Source: Fibrobacterales bacterium Fibro_02
GTDB taxonomy: Bacteria > Fibrobacterota > Fibrobacteria > Fibrobacterales > Fibrobacteraceae
Assembly: GCA_001603905.1 (NCBI GenBank)
Contig: LVAE01000049.1
Coordinates: 1-35,520 of the forward strand
Direction: 5' to 3'
Length of the DNA: 35,520 bases
The notes under the pieces were generated by a model. It searched no databases. It was not told where the DNA came from and was given only the letters and a program-made list of their open reading frames with translations. Each line of letters opens with the position of its first letter. Within the stretch, counting starts at the first letter, position 1. Position numbers and translations under genes: made by a program. Below, piece by piece: positions 1-8,292 of the stretch.

Positions 1-221
1 ACTTTCGCTTAGGGGGCGGAGCCCCACCTTGGTGGCCATGCGCACTAAGCAACAAGTTGCTAAGTGCTGTCCGCCATTAGGCGTGGGGGGGGGGGAGAGC
101 AACGGAGTGCGAACCAGGGGGACAACAGCTTCAAGGCGAGTGTTGTGGCAAACGGAGTTTGACATAACCGAGCCGATCTGTTGGGGCTTGAGCGTAGCGA
201 AAGACCAACCTTCCCCCCTTG
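1..221. other. Non-coding GC-rich left edge
   Basis: No convincing gene lies here; the open frames crossing it have low-complexity translations with no recognisable domain. The stretch contains small hairpins such as GGGG-CGGA-GCCCC near 14-26, a run of ten or so G residues near 87-96, and loosely repeated phrases built around ACGGAGT (near 104 and 153). It resembles degenerate intergenic repeat sequence. The left boundary of the window cuts it, so a larger element could extend outside. Confidence 0.4.
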
Positions 222-247
222 AAAAAAAAGCCCGCTTACGCGGGCGT
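222..247 (-). terminator. Intrinsic terminator of thrH
   Basis: A 6-bp GC-rich stem GCCCGC/GCGGGC with a four-base loop lies at 230-245. On the minus strand it is followed by a run of eight T residues (A run at 222-229 on the plus strand). It sits about 90 bases beyond the thrH stop codon in the direction of transcription. Between it and thrH there is a second short hairpin, GGACC-GAA-GGTCC, near 311-323. Confidence 0.75.
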
Positions 248-336
248 GACAACCTTGTTGTTGATTGTGCTCAAAGCGACCCTGTAAGGGGTGCGACCTC
301 ATACCTCGAAGGACCGAAGGTCCGTGCTCATCGCTC

Positions 337-954
337 TTACAGCGTTGCTTGGAACTGGTGGAATTTTTCCAGGAGTTCGGCGTAGGTCTTGGTGGCTTCA
401 AGCTGCGGGAACTGGGCCACGATGGAATCCGGCGCGCAGAAGAAGCAGCCCTTGTCGGCCTGCTTGAGCATGCCCGTGTCGTTGAAGGAATCGCCGCTGG
501 CGAACACCTTGAAGTTGAGGTCCTGCAGGTGCTTCACGACCTTCGTTTTCTGGTCGTTGAGGCGCAGATGGTAACCCTTGATCATGTCGTTTTCGACTTC
601 CAGGTTGTGGCAGAAGATAGTCGGGAATCCGAGATTCTTCATGATGGGGTAGGCGAATTCTTGGAACGTGTCCGAAAGAATAATCACCTGGGCTTCGTCG
701 CGGAGTTTGTCCATAAAGTCGCGGGCGCCGTCGAGGAGTCCGAGGTTTGCAATCACGTTCTGGATGTCTGAAAGCTTGATGCCTTCGCGTTCGAGAATCT
801 TGATGCGGCCCTTCATGAGCACGTCGTAGTCGGGAATGTCGCGCGTAGTCAGGCGCAGGTCCTTGATGCCGGTTTTCTCGGCGACGGCGATCCAAATTTC
901 AGGGGCGAGGACACCTTCAAGGTCCAGGGTAACGACACATTGCTTCGTAAACAT
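337..954 (-). CDS. thrH: ThrH-type phosphoserine phosphatase / homoserine phosphotransferase
   Basis: A HAD-superfamily phosphatase of 205 residues. Motif I is DLEGV (D11, E13), the ThrH variant of the usual DxDGT; motif II is the LSDTF segment; motif III/IV is the GDSFNDT segment in the last third. The stretch TRDIPDYDVLMK and the length match Pseudomonas ThrH closely. Known family role: it dephosphorylates O-phospho-L-serine and can transfer the phosphate to homoserine. Here it probably supplies the final step of serine biosynthesis, matching serC at the other end of the window. It reads away from hslO, separated by a 101-bp palindromic repeat, so it probably has its own promoter. A clear Shine-Dalgarno sequence is not visible before the ATG. 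Confidence 0.9.
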   Translation of the reverse strand: MFTKQCVVTLDLEGVLAPEIWIAVAEKTGIKDLRLTTRDIPDYDVLMKGRIKILEREGIKLSDIQNVIANLGLLDGARDFMDKLRDEAQVIILSDTFQEFAYPIMKNLGFPTIFCHNLEVENDMIKGYHLRLNDQKTKVVKHLQDLNFKVFASGDSFNDTGMLKQADKGCFFCAPDSIVAQFPQLEATKTYAELLEKFHQFQATL

Positions 955-993
955 AGTTAGTTGCTTTTGTTTGTGTTTAAAGTCCTAGAGGAA

Positions 994-1094
994 TGTCATG
1001 CCCGACTTGTTCGGGCATCTCCTTTTCTACTTAAGTAAGAAATGCTTATGACTTAAATAGAGGAGAGGAGATTCCCGCCTTCGCGGGAATGACA
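994..1094. repeat. 101-bp imperfect palindromic intergenic element
   Basis: The ends are TGTCAT (994-999) and ATGACA (1089-1094), an exact inverted pair. Just inside each end is a strong hairpin: ATGCCCGA/TCGGGCAT (998-1018) and ATTCCCGC/GCGGGAAT (1071-1090). Further in are ATCTCC (1017-1022) against GGAGAT (1067-1072), then TTAAGT (1031-1036) against ACTTAA (1051-1056). The element is therefore symmetrical at several levels around position 1044. It encodes no protein. It resembles a paired-REP or MITE-like unit, and may also act as a terminator for hslO, whose stop codon is 10 bases away. Confidence 0.6.
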
Positions 1095-1103
1095 AACGCT
1101 TGT

Positions 1104-2000
1104 TTATTTTCTCTCGTCTTTCGTCTTTCGTCTCTCGTCTATGATGCTTTGCAAATCCGCAAGTGTAATCTGGTACGGGGTGCGGCAGAAGTCGCAAATC
1201 ACTTCGAGGTCCTTGCCTTCTTTTTCGAGGTCCTGCAAGTCCTTGAGCGGGAGCGTGGCAAGCGTTGCCACGGTGCGTTCGCGGCTGCAGGGGCAGTAGG
1301 CCTTCGGGTCGATTTCTTTCACGATGTCGATTTCGTAGGGGCCGCGCAGCTGGTCCAGGAGCTCGTCCAGGTCAAAGCCTTCGGGCGTGTTCATGTCGCA
1401 GAACTTCGGCAAGTTCTGGATGATGACTTCGATCAGGTTAATGTCCTTGTCTTCGAGGTCGGGGAAGGCTTCGATGTAGAAACCGGCGGCGTAGTCGAGC
1501 TTGCTCGGGTCTTCTTTGTTGAAGGCGGCTTCGATGCCCACGGCCGAGCGGATCTGTTCGGACTGCAAAAGGTAGGTGGCGAGGTTCTGGCCCATCGATA
1601 CGGCGGGAGCCTCGATAATGCTTTCATGGACGCGCTTGCCCTGTTCGTTCAGCTTGATGACGCGGACACTCTGCGGAATGAGGGCGGGTTCGTTACCGCC
1701 AACGGCCTGAAGTTCCGGCTGCGGAATCATGGCGCGCACCAGGCCCTGCGGCGTGGAGTCCGACTGCACCAGCGTGATTTCGCCCGAGAATCGGGTGGTA
1801 AAGCTCACGGTGCCCGGGAACTTGAGCGAGGCGCTCAAGAAAATGCTTGCGATGGAGTTTTCGGCCAAGAGCTTGAGGGCGAAACCCTGTGCGTTATGTT
1901 TCTTGCCGATTTCGTTCATCGTCGCGGTCAAGTCGACGACAATCAGGCGGAAGGGCGTCTTCTTGCCCGTAGCGCGGATAATGCGGTCCTTGAAATTCAT
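1104..2000 (-). CDS. hslO: Hsp33 redox-regulated chaperone
   Basis: A cytosolic holdase chaperone of 298 residues, activated by oxidation and unfolding. The zinc-binding cysteines that form the redox switch are visible as CPCS (C236, C238) and CDFC (C269, C272). The N-terminal domain matches the family throughout, for example the QGLVRAMIPQPEL and GGNEPALIP stretches. The stop codon falls inside a short CTTTCGTC tandem repeat (about 1111-1139), so the last residues DERRKTKDERK are encoded by repeat sequence and may be a lineage-specific extension. recG lies 16 bp upstream on the same strand. No Shine-Dalgarno is seen; TAAATTTG ends 4 bases before the ATG, so a leaderless secondary transcript is possible. 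Confidence 0.93.
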   Translation of the reverse strand: MNFKDRIIRATGKKTPFRLIVVDLTATMNEIGKKHNAQGFALKLLAENSIASIFLSASLKFPGTVSFTTRFSGEITLVQSDSTPQGLVRAMIPQPELQAVGGNEPALIPQSVRVIKLNEQGKRVHESIIEAPAVSMGQNLATYLLQSEQIRSAVGIEAAFNKEDPSKLDYAAGFYIEAFPDLEDKDINLIEVIIQNLPKFCDMNTPEGFDLDELLDQLRGPYEIDIVKEIDPKAYCPCSRERTVATLATLPLKDLQDLEKEGKDLEVICDFCRTPYQITLADLQSIIDERRKTKDERK

Positions 2001-2016
2001 GGCCCAAATTTAGTAA

Positions 2017-4065
2017 TTAATGCACGCCGTCTTCGTTAGCAGATTTCTTTTCGCTGTACCAGAGCTGGATTTTTTCACGGGCATCCTCGTCGAAGGCGTC
2101 TTTGTCGTTCAAGATGTTTTCCGCCATCTGCAGGGTTTCGGCGATAAGTTCCTGGTCATGAATCCAGTCAAACCAGCGGAACACCCAACTGCCACTCTGC
2201 TCGTTGCCTTCGAGGTTGCCCGCTCCGCGAGTCTGTAAGTCAAGTTCGGCGATTTCAAAGCCGTCGTCGGTGTGGCTGAACTGGGTAAGGCGATCGAGCG
2301 TGTTGTCCGCGGAAGCATCTTCCGGAAGCATCAGGAAACACCACGCCTGTACGTCGCCGCGGCCAACACGCCCGCGCAGCTGGTGCAGCTGCGCCAGCCC
2401 GAATCGATCGGGCTGGTCGATCGCCATGATGTTTGCCTCGGGAACATTAACGCCGACTTCAATCACCGTCGTCGCCACTAAGATATGGACTTTTCCTGCA
2501 GCGAATCGCTTTAAAATACTGTCGCGTTCTTCTTCGTCCATCTGCCCGTGAATGCCTTCCACGACAACCGACGGGTCGAATGCTCGCAGTTCCTGCACAA
2601 CGTCCTCAACGCTTCGCGCGTTTCCTTCTTTGTCGCTTCCGACTCGGCTTACAATCCAGTAACAGAGGTTTCCGCCTTTCGCCTCGTTACAGATAAACTT
2701 CTTCATGTCGTTTCGTTTGTCGGGGCTTACGAGTCGTGTCTTGACGGGTTTTCTTCCGGCAGGCTTTTCCTTGATCGAAATCACCTGCAAGTCACCATAG
2801 AGAGTCATGGCGAGGCTTCGCGGAATGGGCGTCGCGCTCATCACGAGCATGTCGGGGTATTCGCCTTTAGAGAGTAATGCTTCGCGCTGGTTCACGCCAA
2901 AGCGGTGCTGTTCGTCGATAATCACGAATCCGAGCTTGGCGAAAGTCACGTCTTTTGAAAACAGGGCATGTGTTCCGATGACGGCTTGGCAAAGCCCCAT
3001 CTGCAATTCGCCCAGAATCTGACGTTTTTCGGCGGCGGGAGTTGCCCCGACCAACAGTTGAATGCGCATTCCAGCCGCTTCGAAGAACGGCTTCATCTGC
3101 TTAAAATGCTGTCGAGCCAGAATATCGGTCGGTACCATCAGGGCGCATTGCTCGCCGGCACCGCACACGGCTAGCATCGAAAGCATCGCAACAACCGTCT
3201 TGCCGCACCCCACGTCTCCTTGCAACAAGGCGTGGAACTGTTTTTTCCCGTTCAAACCGTCGATGATTCGGTTGAGTGCGGCATCTTGTCCGCCTGTCAG
3301 GCTAAATGGCAAGCGGGACTTGGCGAGCATCACCTGTCCCAGGTCGATTTGCCTTTCGTGTCCGCGAATTTTTTGGTTCTCGCGACGCTTGATCATGCGC
3401 AGACAGAAGGGGAGGAGTTCCAGAATTTTAAGTTCAAATTTCGACTTGCGAATGGATTCAAAATCGGCGGGCTTGTGCAAGACGGCGAGATTCTTCAGGA
3501 CCGGATTGAAATGCAGATAGTCCGTCAGTTCCCTGGGACAGATTCCAGATAAAGTAAGGGACGGAAAATGGAAGATGACACTGTACCAGTTGCGTAGGGA
3601 TTTCTGCGTGATGCGCGCCTTGGTCATTGCCTCGGTCATGGAATACACCGGCAGTATTTGCCCGTTGAACTGTTCGTCAGAATCCATCGGTTGCATGTCG
3701 GGGTGCGTCATCTGCAATCCGCGATATTCGCCTACGACGCCCGTTGCAAGCCATCGTGTACCGGGTTGAAGCCGCCTGCTCTGGTACGAGGCTCCCTTAA
3801 AAAAGGTCAGCGTGATTTCTCCGGTGCCGTCGGTGAGTGTTGCCACGAAACGGCTGGAACGCCCCCGCAGGATTCCTCCTCTTTGGATGGTTCCTATAAC
3901 GACGGCTCGTTCTCCTACGTGCAGGTTGCCGATGGGCGTCACCTTGGTCTGGTCCAGGTATGTACGCGGGATATTGTATAGAAAATCGGCGAGCGATACG
4001 ATGCCTGCCGCCTTGAAGGCTTCCAGGCTCTTCGGTCCCATCTTGGGTAGGTTACTCAGGTCCAT
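2017..4065 (-). CDS. recG: ATP-dependent DNA helicase RecG
   Basis: A branch-migration helicase of 682 residues that remodels stalled forks and Holliday junctions. The N-terminal wedge/OB domain covers roughly residues 60-155. The SF2 motor then shows Walker A (QGDVGCGKT), the DEQH box (IIDEQHRFG), motif III (MSATPIPRSL), and the RecG/Mfd-type motif VI region HQLRGRVGRGD. Length is normal for the family. The start codon is two bases after the stop of the upstream MCE gene (TAA-AG-ATG), and no Shine-Dalgarno precedes it, so translation is probably coupled to that gene. hslO follows 16 bp downstream. Confidence 0.95.
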   Translation of the reverse strand: MDLSNLPKMGPKSLEAFKAAGIVSLADFLYNIPRTYLDQTKVTPIGNLHVGERAVVIGTIQRGGILRGRSSRFVATLTDGTGEITLTFFKGASYQSRRLQPGTRWLATGVVGEYRGLQMTHPDMQPMDSDEQFNGQILPVYSMTEAMTKARITQKSLRNWYSVIFHFPSLTLSGICPRELTDYLHFNPVLKNLAVLHKPADFESIRKSKFELKILELLPFCLRMIKRRENQKIRGHERQIDLGQVMLAKSRLPFSLTGGQDAALNRIIDGLNGKKQFHALLQGDVGCGKTVVAMLSMLAVCGAGEQCALMVPTDILARQHFKQMKPFFEAAGMRIQLLVGATPAAEKRQILGELQMGLCQAVIGTHALFSKDVTFAKLGFVIIDEQHRFGVNQREALLSKGEYPDMLVMSATPIPRSLAMTLYGDLQVISIKEKPAGRKPVKTRLVSPDKRNDMKKFICNEAKGGNLCYWIVSRVGSDKEGNARSVEDVVQELRAFDPSVVVEGIHGQMDEEERDSILKRFAAGKVHILVATTVIEVGVNVPEANIMAIDQPDRFGLAQLHQLRGRVGRGDVQAWCFLMLPEDASADNTLDRLTQFSHTDDGFEIAELDLQTRGAGNLEGNEQSGSWVFRWFDWIHDQELIAETLQMAENILNDKDAFDEDAREKIQLWYSEKKSANEDGVH

Positions 4066-4067
4066 CT

Positions 4068-5066
4068 TTATTCGGGGAGGGCTTCGCCCTTTTCGCTGCG
4101 TTCGCGCGCTTTTTCGCGAGCGGTCTTACCGATGATGTTCAGGTTCTTCCAGGTGAAAGGCTTGATCGGATTGCCGTTTTCGTCCAGCATCTTGATGCCC
4201 TTGGTATCGATGGCACGCACAAGTTCGTTGAGCTTGAATACGAGCTCGTTTACCTTGTCCACTGTTTCGGAGGAGTATAGAACCTTGCTATACAGGGAGT
4301 GTGTCTCGATTTGGGCAATAAGGTCGTTTGTCTTTTGCGCTCCGTCCGAAATGGTCTTTAAGGCGCTTTCGGCAAGTTGCATTTTTGCATTAACGGCTTC
4401 GGTGATGCTGCGGATGGCGGAGTCCGCCTGCAAAGAAGCTTCGGTGATATTCGCACTCGCCGAATTGATTTGCAAGAAGAGGCTGTTGAGAGTGGGCTGC
4501 AGCGTTCTTAGAGTCTGTTCGGTGTTTTGCAGGGCCGATTCAATGTTGGTTAGCATTTCTTCGAATATCTGACTTGCCGGTTGATGCGTCGAGTCTCCCT
4601 TGATGACCAAGAGGACTAATTCTCGGATAGAGGTAATCTGCTCGTTGACCATTTCAATCTGGCGTAAAGCTTCGGCAAGGCCCGGCTCAAAATGCCCCTG
4701 GTGGATATAGTCATCGGGGAGGACTTTGCCTGTTTTTGAGGGAATCACCTCGATGCCACGCTGTCCCATAATGGCGTAGTTAATGTTGTTGAACTGGGTG
4801 CCTTCGCGGATGACTATAGGCTGGTTGAACTTGATCTGGACGCGGGCCCGGTCGCCGAGCCATTGGACCTTTCCAATTGTGCCGACTGTGTAGCCACGGA
4901 TGGTTACCTGGTCTTCGGGTTGCAGTGAACCTAAGTCGTCGAAATCGACCTGGATGATGGTCTTGGCTTCGTGATGAGCATCCCACATGCAGTAGGCGAT
5001 AAACGCAAATAGGCCGATAAGCGCCACGAGCGAAATATAGCCCAATGTCCGGTCGGAAATTTTCAT
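4068..5066 (-). CDS. MlaD/MCE-family phospholipid transport substrate-binding protein
   Basis: A protein of 332 residues with one N-terminal membrane helix (about residues 9-28), then a single MCE domain (about 37-115). Typical MCE phrases are visible: VDFDDLGSLQPEDQVTIRG, VGTIGKV and IMGQRGIEVIPS. The rest is long helical sequence rich in Gln, Asn, Ser and Leu, consistent with a coiled-coil or periplasmic tunnel segment. Known role of the family: periplasmic lipid transfer between inner and outer membrane together with an ABC transporter (MlaE/MlaF types). No permease or ATPase gene is next to it here, so its partners must be elsewhere. It is the first gene before recG and hslO on the minus strand. 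Confidence 0.85.
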   Translation of the reverse strand: MKISDRTLGYISLVALIGLFAFIAYCMWDAHHEAKTIIQVDFDDLGSLQPEDQVTIRGYTVGTIGKVQWLGDRARVQIKFNQPIVIREGTQFNNINYAIMGQRGIEVIPSKTGKVLPDDYIHQGHFEPGLAEALRQIEMVNEQITSIRELVLLVIKGDSTHQPASQIFEEMLTNIESALQNTEQTLRTLQPTLNSLFLQINSASANITEASLQADSAIRSITEAVNAKMQLAESALKTISDGAQKTNDLIAQIETHSLYSKVLYSSETVDKVNELVFKLNELVRAIDTKGIKMLDENGNPIKPFTWKNLNIIGKTAREKARERSEKGEALPE

Positions 5067-5067
5067 A

Positions 5068-5079
5068 GGTCAGAATATA
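5068..5079 (-). promoter_or_regulatory. -10-like box immediately before the MCE gene
   Basis: On the minus strand the sequence CTATATTCTGACCT leads directly into the ATG at 5066. The TATATT hexamer ends 7 bases before the start codon, and no purine-rich ribosome binding site fits between. If TATATT is the -10 box, transcription would begin at or next to the ATG (leaderless mRNA). No good -35 hexamer is visible because the preceding bases belong to the efflux-operon terminator. Confidence 0.4.
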
Positions 5080-5081
5080 GT

Positions 5082-5110
5082 AAAAAGTCCCGGCATACTG
5101 CCGGGACTTG
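5082..5110 (-). terminator. Intrinsic terminator of the RND efflux operon
   Basis: A perfect 10-bp stem AGTCCCGGCA/TGCCGGGACT with a three-base loop occupies 5086-5108. On the minus strand it is followed by TTTTT. It lies about 25 bases after the stop codon of the pump gene and separates the efflux operon from the MCE-recG-hslO group. Confidence 0.85.
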
Positions 5111-5133
5111 TTTCTCTCTCTATTGTCTAAAGG

Positions 5134-8100
5134 CTATTCCTTGCTACGACGACGCTTGGCGATAATCTTGTTCGCCTTGCTCTTTACCTTGCTTGTAATG
5201 GCGTTCGGGAGCCAGAAGAAGGTCGGCACCAGGTACATGGTGAGAATGGCGGACACAAGCAAGCCACCCACAGAGGCGATACCCATCGGTTGGGTCATGG
5301 CGGCCACGTTACCACCGAGAGCGAATGCGAGCGGAAGCTGTGCCACCACAGAGGCAAATGTTGCAAGCACAATCGGCTGGAATTTCGTCTTGCCAGCAGT
5401 CATGATGGCAGAACGCCGTCCCATAGCGCCACTTCGGAGCAGTCGGTTCGCTTCGTCAAGGAGTAGAATGGCGTTGTTCACCACCACACCGATAAGCATC
5501 ACGATAGCCATGAGGGCGATCATCGAAAGAGCCTTGCCGGTAAAGATAAGCGAAAGCACCACGCCGATAGCACCCATCGGGATAGTCGTCATGATGATGA
5601 ACGGCTGGGCGAAGCTTTCGAGGAGGGCAATCAGCAAAATGTAGGTGAGGATGATAGCCATCAGGATGGCGGTCTTGAATTCGTCCACCATGTCGTTCTG
5701 CATGTCGGCGTTACCGCCGAAGCCAAACGAAATTCCTTCGGGAACCTGGTCCTTCATTTCTGCAGTGAGCTTTCCGATCTTGCCCATGATTTCACCGGTG
5801 GTGTGGCCGGGGAGCAGGTTCATCGAAACGTCAACGCGTCTCATCTTGCGCTTGCGGTCAATACGGGTCGGGCCTGCGCCGTCTTCGATATAGAAGAGCT
5901 CGCTTGCGTTCACGTAGCCCTTCGGAGTCATAATCGGCAAAGCTTCGATGTCGCCGTGGCTCTGACGGTCTTTTTCTTGCATGCGAACATAGACATCGTA
6001 TTCTTCGCCGTCATCGGTGAACTGTCCCGCTTCGTAGCCACTTACTGCGATATAGTTATAGGTAGCAACGGTCTTGAGGGTCACGCCGTAGTCGGCGAGT
6101 GCCTGACGATTCGGAATAAGGCGAATTTCGGGCTTACCCGCTTCGTAGCTCATCTTCACGTCGACGACACCTTCGATGGTTTCCTTGATTTTATCCATCA
6201 CGATTTCGGAAGCCTTCACCACGGAGTCTGCATGCAGACCGCTCACTTCGAGCACCACGTCGCCGGCGGAGTTGTTGCTCATTTCGGAGGCGGAGGTGGA
6301 CTTGATAGAAATGAAGGCGTCAGGAATGTCGGCTAGGTAAGGGCGCAATGAGTCGACGATGTCGTCGGTGCTACGGGTACGGCCTTCCCAGTCCTTCAGG
6401 AGCTTTACGCGCATGGTAGCTTGGTTTACGGTCGTAAAACCGTTGGAACCGCCCACGTTCATGCTGTAGTGCACAATTTCAGGAACGTCCTTGATGCGGC
6501 TTTCGATGATGTGAGCGACGCTGTCGGTGGTTTCGATGTTGGTACCCACGGGCATTTCAAGCTTCACCGAAATCATACCCTGGTCCTGTTTCGGCATCAC
6601 TTCGACTGTGAGGAAGTTCTTGGCGAGAATTCCCACGAAGATGATTCCTGCGACAAGGGCGACTACCTGGAAAAGCACGCCGGGAATCGAAAGGCAGAAC
6701 GAAAGGGTCTTGAGGTACACAAAGCGAATTCCATTCAAGGCCTTGGGGAAGAGCCCCAGAATGCGCGAAATGATGCCCGGCTTTTCTTCGATGATGTTGC
6801 CGTTTTCGTCCTTTTTCTTGCCCTTGAACAGGTAGGCGGCCATGAGCGGTGTCAAGGTGAAGGTCACCAGGAGTGACACGAACGTGGCGAACACCATGGT
6901 AAGGCCGAAGGTTCTAAAGAAGATACCTGCAATGGACTTCATGAAGGCAATCGGCACGAACACGCAGACGTTTGTGAGCGTGGATGCCATGATGGCGACC
7001 ATGATTTCGGAGGTGCCCCTGTAGGCAGCTTCTTTCGGGTCCAGCCCGAGCTTCAGCTTTTCGTTGATGTTTTCAAGCACCACGATGGAGTTCGTCACCA
7101 ATAGACCCACGGAACTGGAGAGTGCCATGAGCGACATCATGTTGATGCCGAATCCTGCAAAATACATCAGGGTGAATGCGCCAATCACGGAAATCGGCAT
7201 CGTGATGGCGGCGATAATCATCGTCGAGAACTTGCCCAGGAACAGGAGCAGCAAGATAGAAGTAAGACCGATAGCGATGATGATGTTCTGGATCACGTTG
7301 TCGATAGCTTCGTTCACCGCTTCGGACTTGTCGTACACCAGGTGAAGTTCGAATCCTTTGGGGAGCGTCTTCTGGATTTCGTTCATGCGCTTGATAACGC
7401 CCTTGGAAACTTCCACCACGTTAGCGTCGGAACGCTTCTTGATGTCGAGCGATACGGAGTTTGTTCCGTTGAAGCGGGAAGCGGATGTAATCGTTTCGAC
7501 GGTGTCCTTGACTTCGGCGATTTCAGAAAGCTTGATGACACCCTTTGCGGTCGGGATATCCATGTCGCGCATTTCGTCGAGGCTCGTGAATTTACCGGCG
7601 GTACGAACGGTCGTATTCTTGTGTTTGCCGATGACTTCACCCACGGGGTTGTTCACGTTCGCTTGTCCGAAAATTCCCATGATGGTCGCAATATCCACAT
7701 TGCGGTCAATCATCTTGTCCTTGTCGAGTTCAATCGAAATCTGGCGCGTGGTACCACCGAAAATGTCTACGCTTGCCACGCCGGGAACAGAGGTGAATAG
7801 CGGTTCGATTTCGTCTTCGACTTTCTGGCGGAGCTCGGTAGAGTTCAGCGGTCCGGTAAACGAAATAGCCATGATGGCGGCACCGTTGATGTCCACCTTC
7901 GAGATAATCGGGGCTTCAACGGCATCGGGGAAATCGGCTGCCGCAAGTTCAATCTTGGAACGCACGTCGTTTGCTGCAACGTCTACGTTGATGCCCATGT
8001 TGAACATGGCGACCACGATACCGTAGTTTTCAAGGCATATCGACTGCACGTAGTCGATACCGTCCACCAATTCCACCTGTTCTTCGATGGGCTTGATGAT

Positions 8101-8280
8101 GGTTGTTTCGATTTCTTCGGGGTTTGCGCCCGGGTAGATGATGGTACCGGTGACCACGGGGACGTCGAATTTCGGCATCAGGTCGACCACCATCATGCTG
8201 TAGGTATAGAGACCGAAAACCACCACGGTCAAGATGACCATGAGCATGGTAATCGGTTTATAGATACTGGCCTTAATCAT
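5134..8280 (-). CDS. RND-family efflux pump, inner-membrane subunit (HAE1/AcrB-like)
   Basis: An inner-membrane transporter of 1048 residues, the normal AcrB length, with the twofold repeat of twelve membrane helices and two large periplasmic loops. Start MIKASIYKPITMLM and the segment PGANPEEIETTIIKPIEEQ are typical of the family. It should work with the adaptor and TolC-like genes just upstream in the same operon; a good AGGAG site precedes the ATG. Oddity: the TM4 stretch reads GLLVTNSIVVLEN, with T396/N397 where AcrB has D407/D408, and TM10 reads GVVVNNAILLL, with N935 where AcrB has K940. AcrB R971 aligns with a lysine (K966). The standard proton relay is therefore absent, and substrate and coupling ion cannot be stated. 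Confidence 0.92.
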   Translation of the reverse strand: MIKASIYKPITMLMVILTVVVFGLYTYSMMVVDLMPKFDVPVVTGTIIYPGANPEEIETTIIKPIEEQVELVDGIDYVQSICLENYGIVVAMFNMGINVDVAANDVRSKIELAAADFPDAVEAPIISKVDINGAAIMAISFTGPLNSTELRQKVEDEIEPLFTSVPGVASVDIFGGTTRQISIELDKDKMIDRNVDIATIMGIFGQANVNNPVGEVIGKHKNTTVRTAGKFTSLDEMRDMDIPTAKGVIKLSEIAEVKDTVETITSASRFNGTNSVSLDIKKRSDANVVEVSKGVIKRMNEIQKTLPKGFELHLVYDKSEAVNEAIDNVIQNIIIAIGLTSILLLLFLGKFSTMIIAAITMPISVIGAFTLMYFAGFGINMMSLMALSSSVGLLVTNSIVVLENINEKLKLGLDPKEAAYRGTSEIMVAIMASTLTNVCVFVPIAFMKSIAGIFFRTFGLTMVFATFVSLLVTFTLTPLMAAYLFKGKKKDENGNIIEEKPGIISRILGLFPKALNGIRFVYLKTLSFCLSIPGVLFQVVALVAGIIFVGILAKNFLTVEVMPKQDQGMISVKLEMPVGTNIETTDSVAHIIESRIKDVPEIVHYSMNVGGSNGFTTVNQATMRVKLLKDWEGRTRSTDDIVDSLRPYLADIPDAFISIKSTSASEMSNNSAGDVVLEVSGLHADSVVKASEIVMDKIKETIEGVVDVKMSYEAGKPEIRLIPNRQALADYGVTLKTVATYNYIAVSGYEAGQFTDDGEEYDVYVRMQEKDRQSHGDIEALPIMTPKGYVNASELFYIEDGAGPTRIDRKRKMRRVDVSMNLLPGHTTGEIMGKIGKLTAEMKDQVPEGISFGFGGNADMQNDMVDEFKTAILMAIILTYILLIALLESFAQPFIIMTTIPMGAIGVVLSLIFTGKALSMIALMAIVMLIGVVVNNAILLLDEANRLLRSGAMGRRSAIMTAGKTKFQPIVLATFASVVAQLPLAFALGGNVAAMTQPMGIASVGGLLVSAILTMYLVPTFFWLPNAITSKVKSKANKIIAKRRRSKE

Positions 8281-8292
8281 TCAGCAAAACTC

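Noticed and set aside
29..401. Overlapping frames of 113-118 codons at the left edge
   Set aside because: They include the thrH terminator and part of thrH itself in antisense, and have low-complexity content with no domain.
994..1094. Insertion sequence remnant
   Set aside because: No transposase fragment and no target duplication are visible; only a non-coding palindrome is supported.
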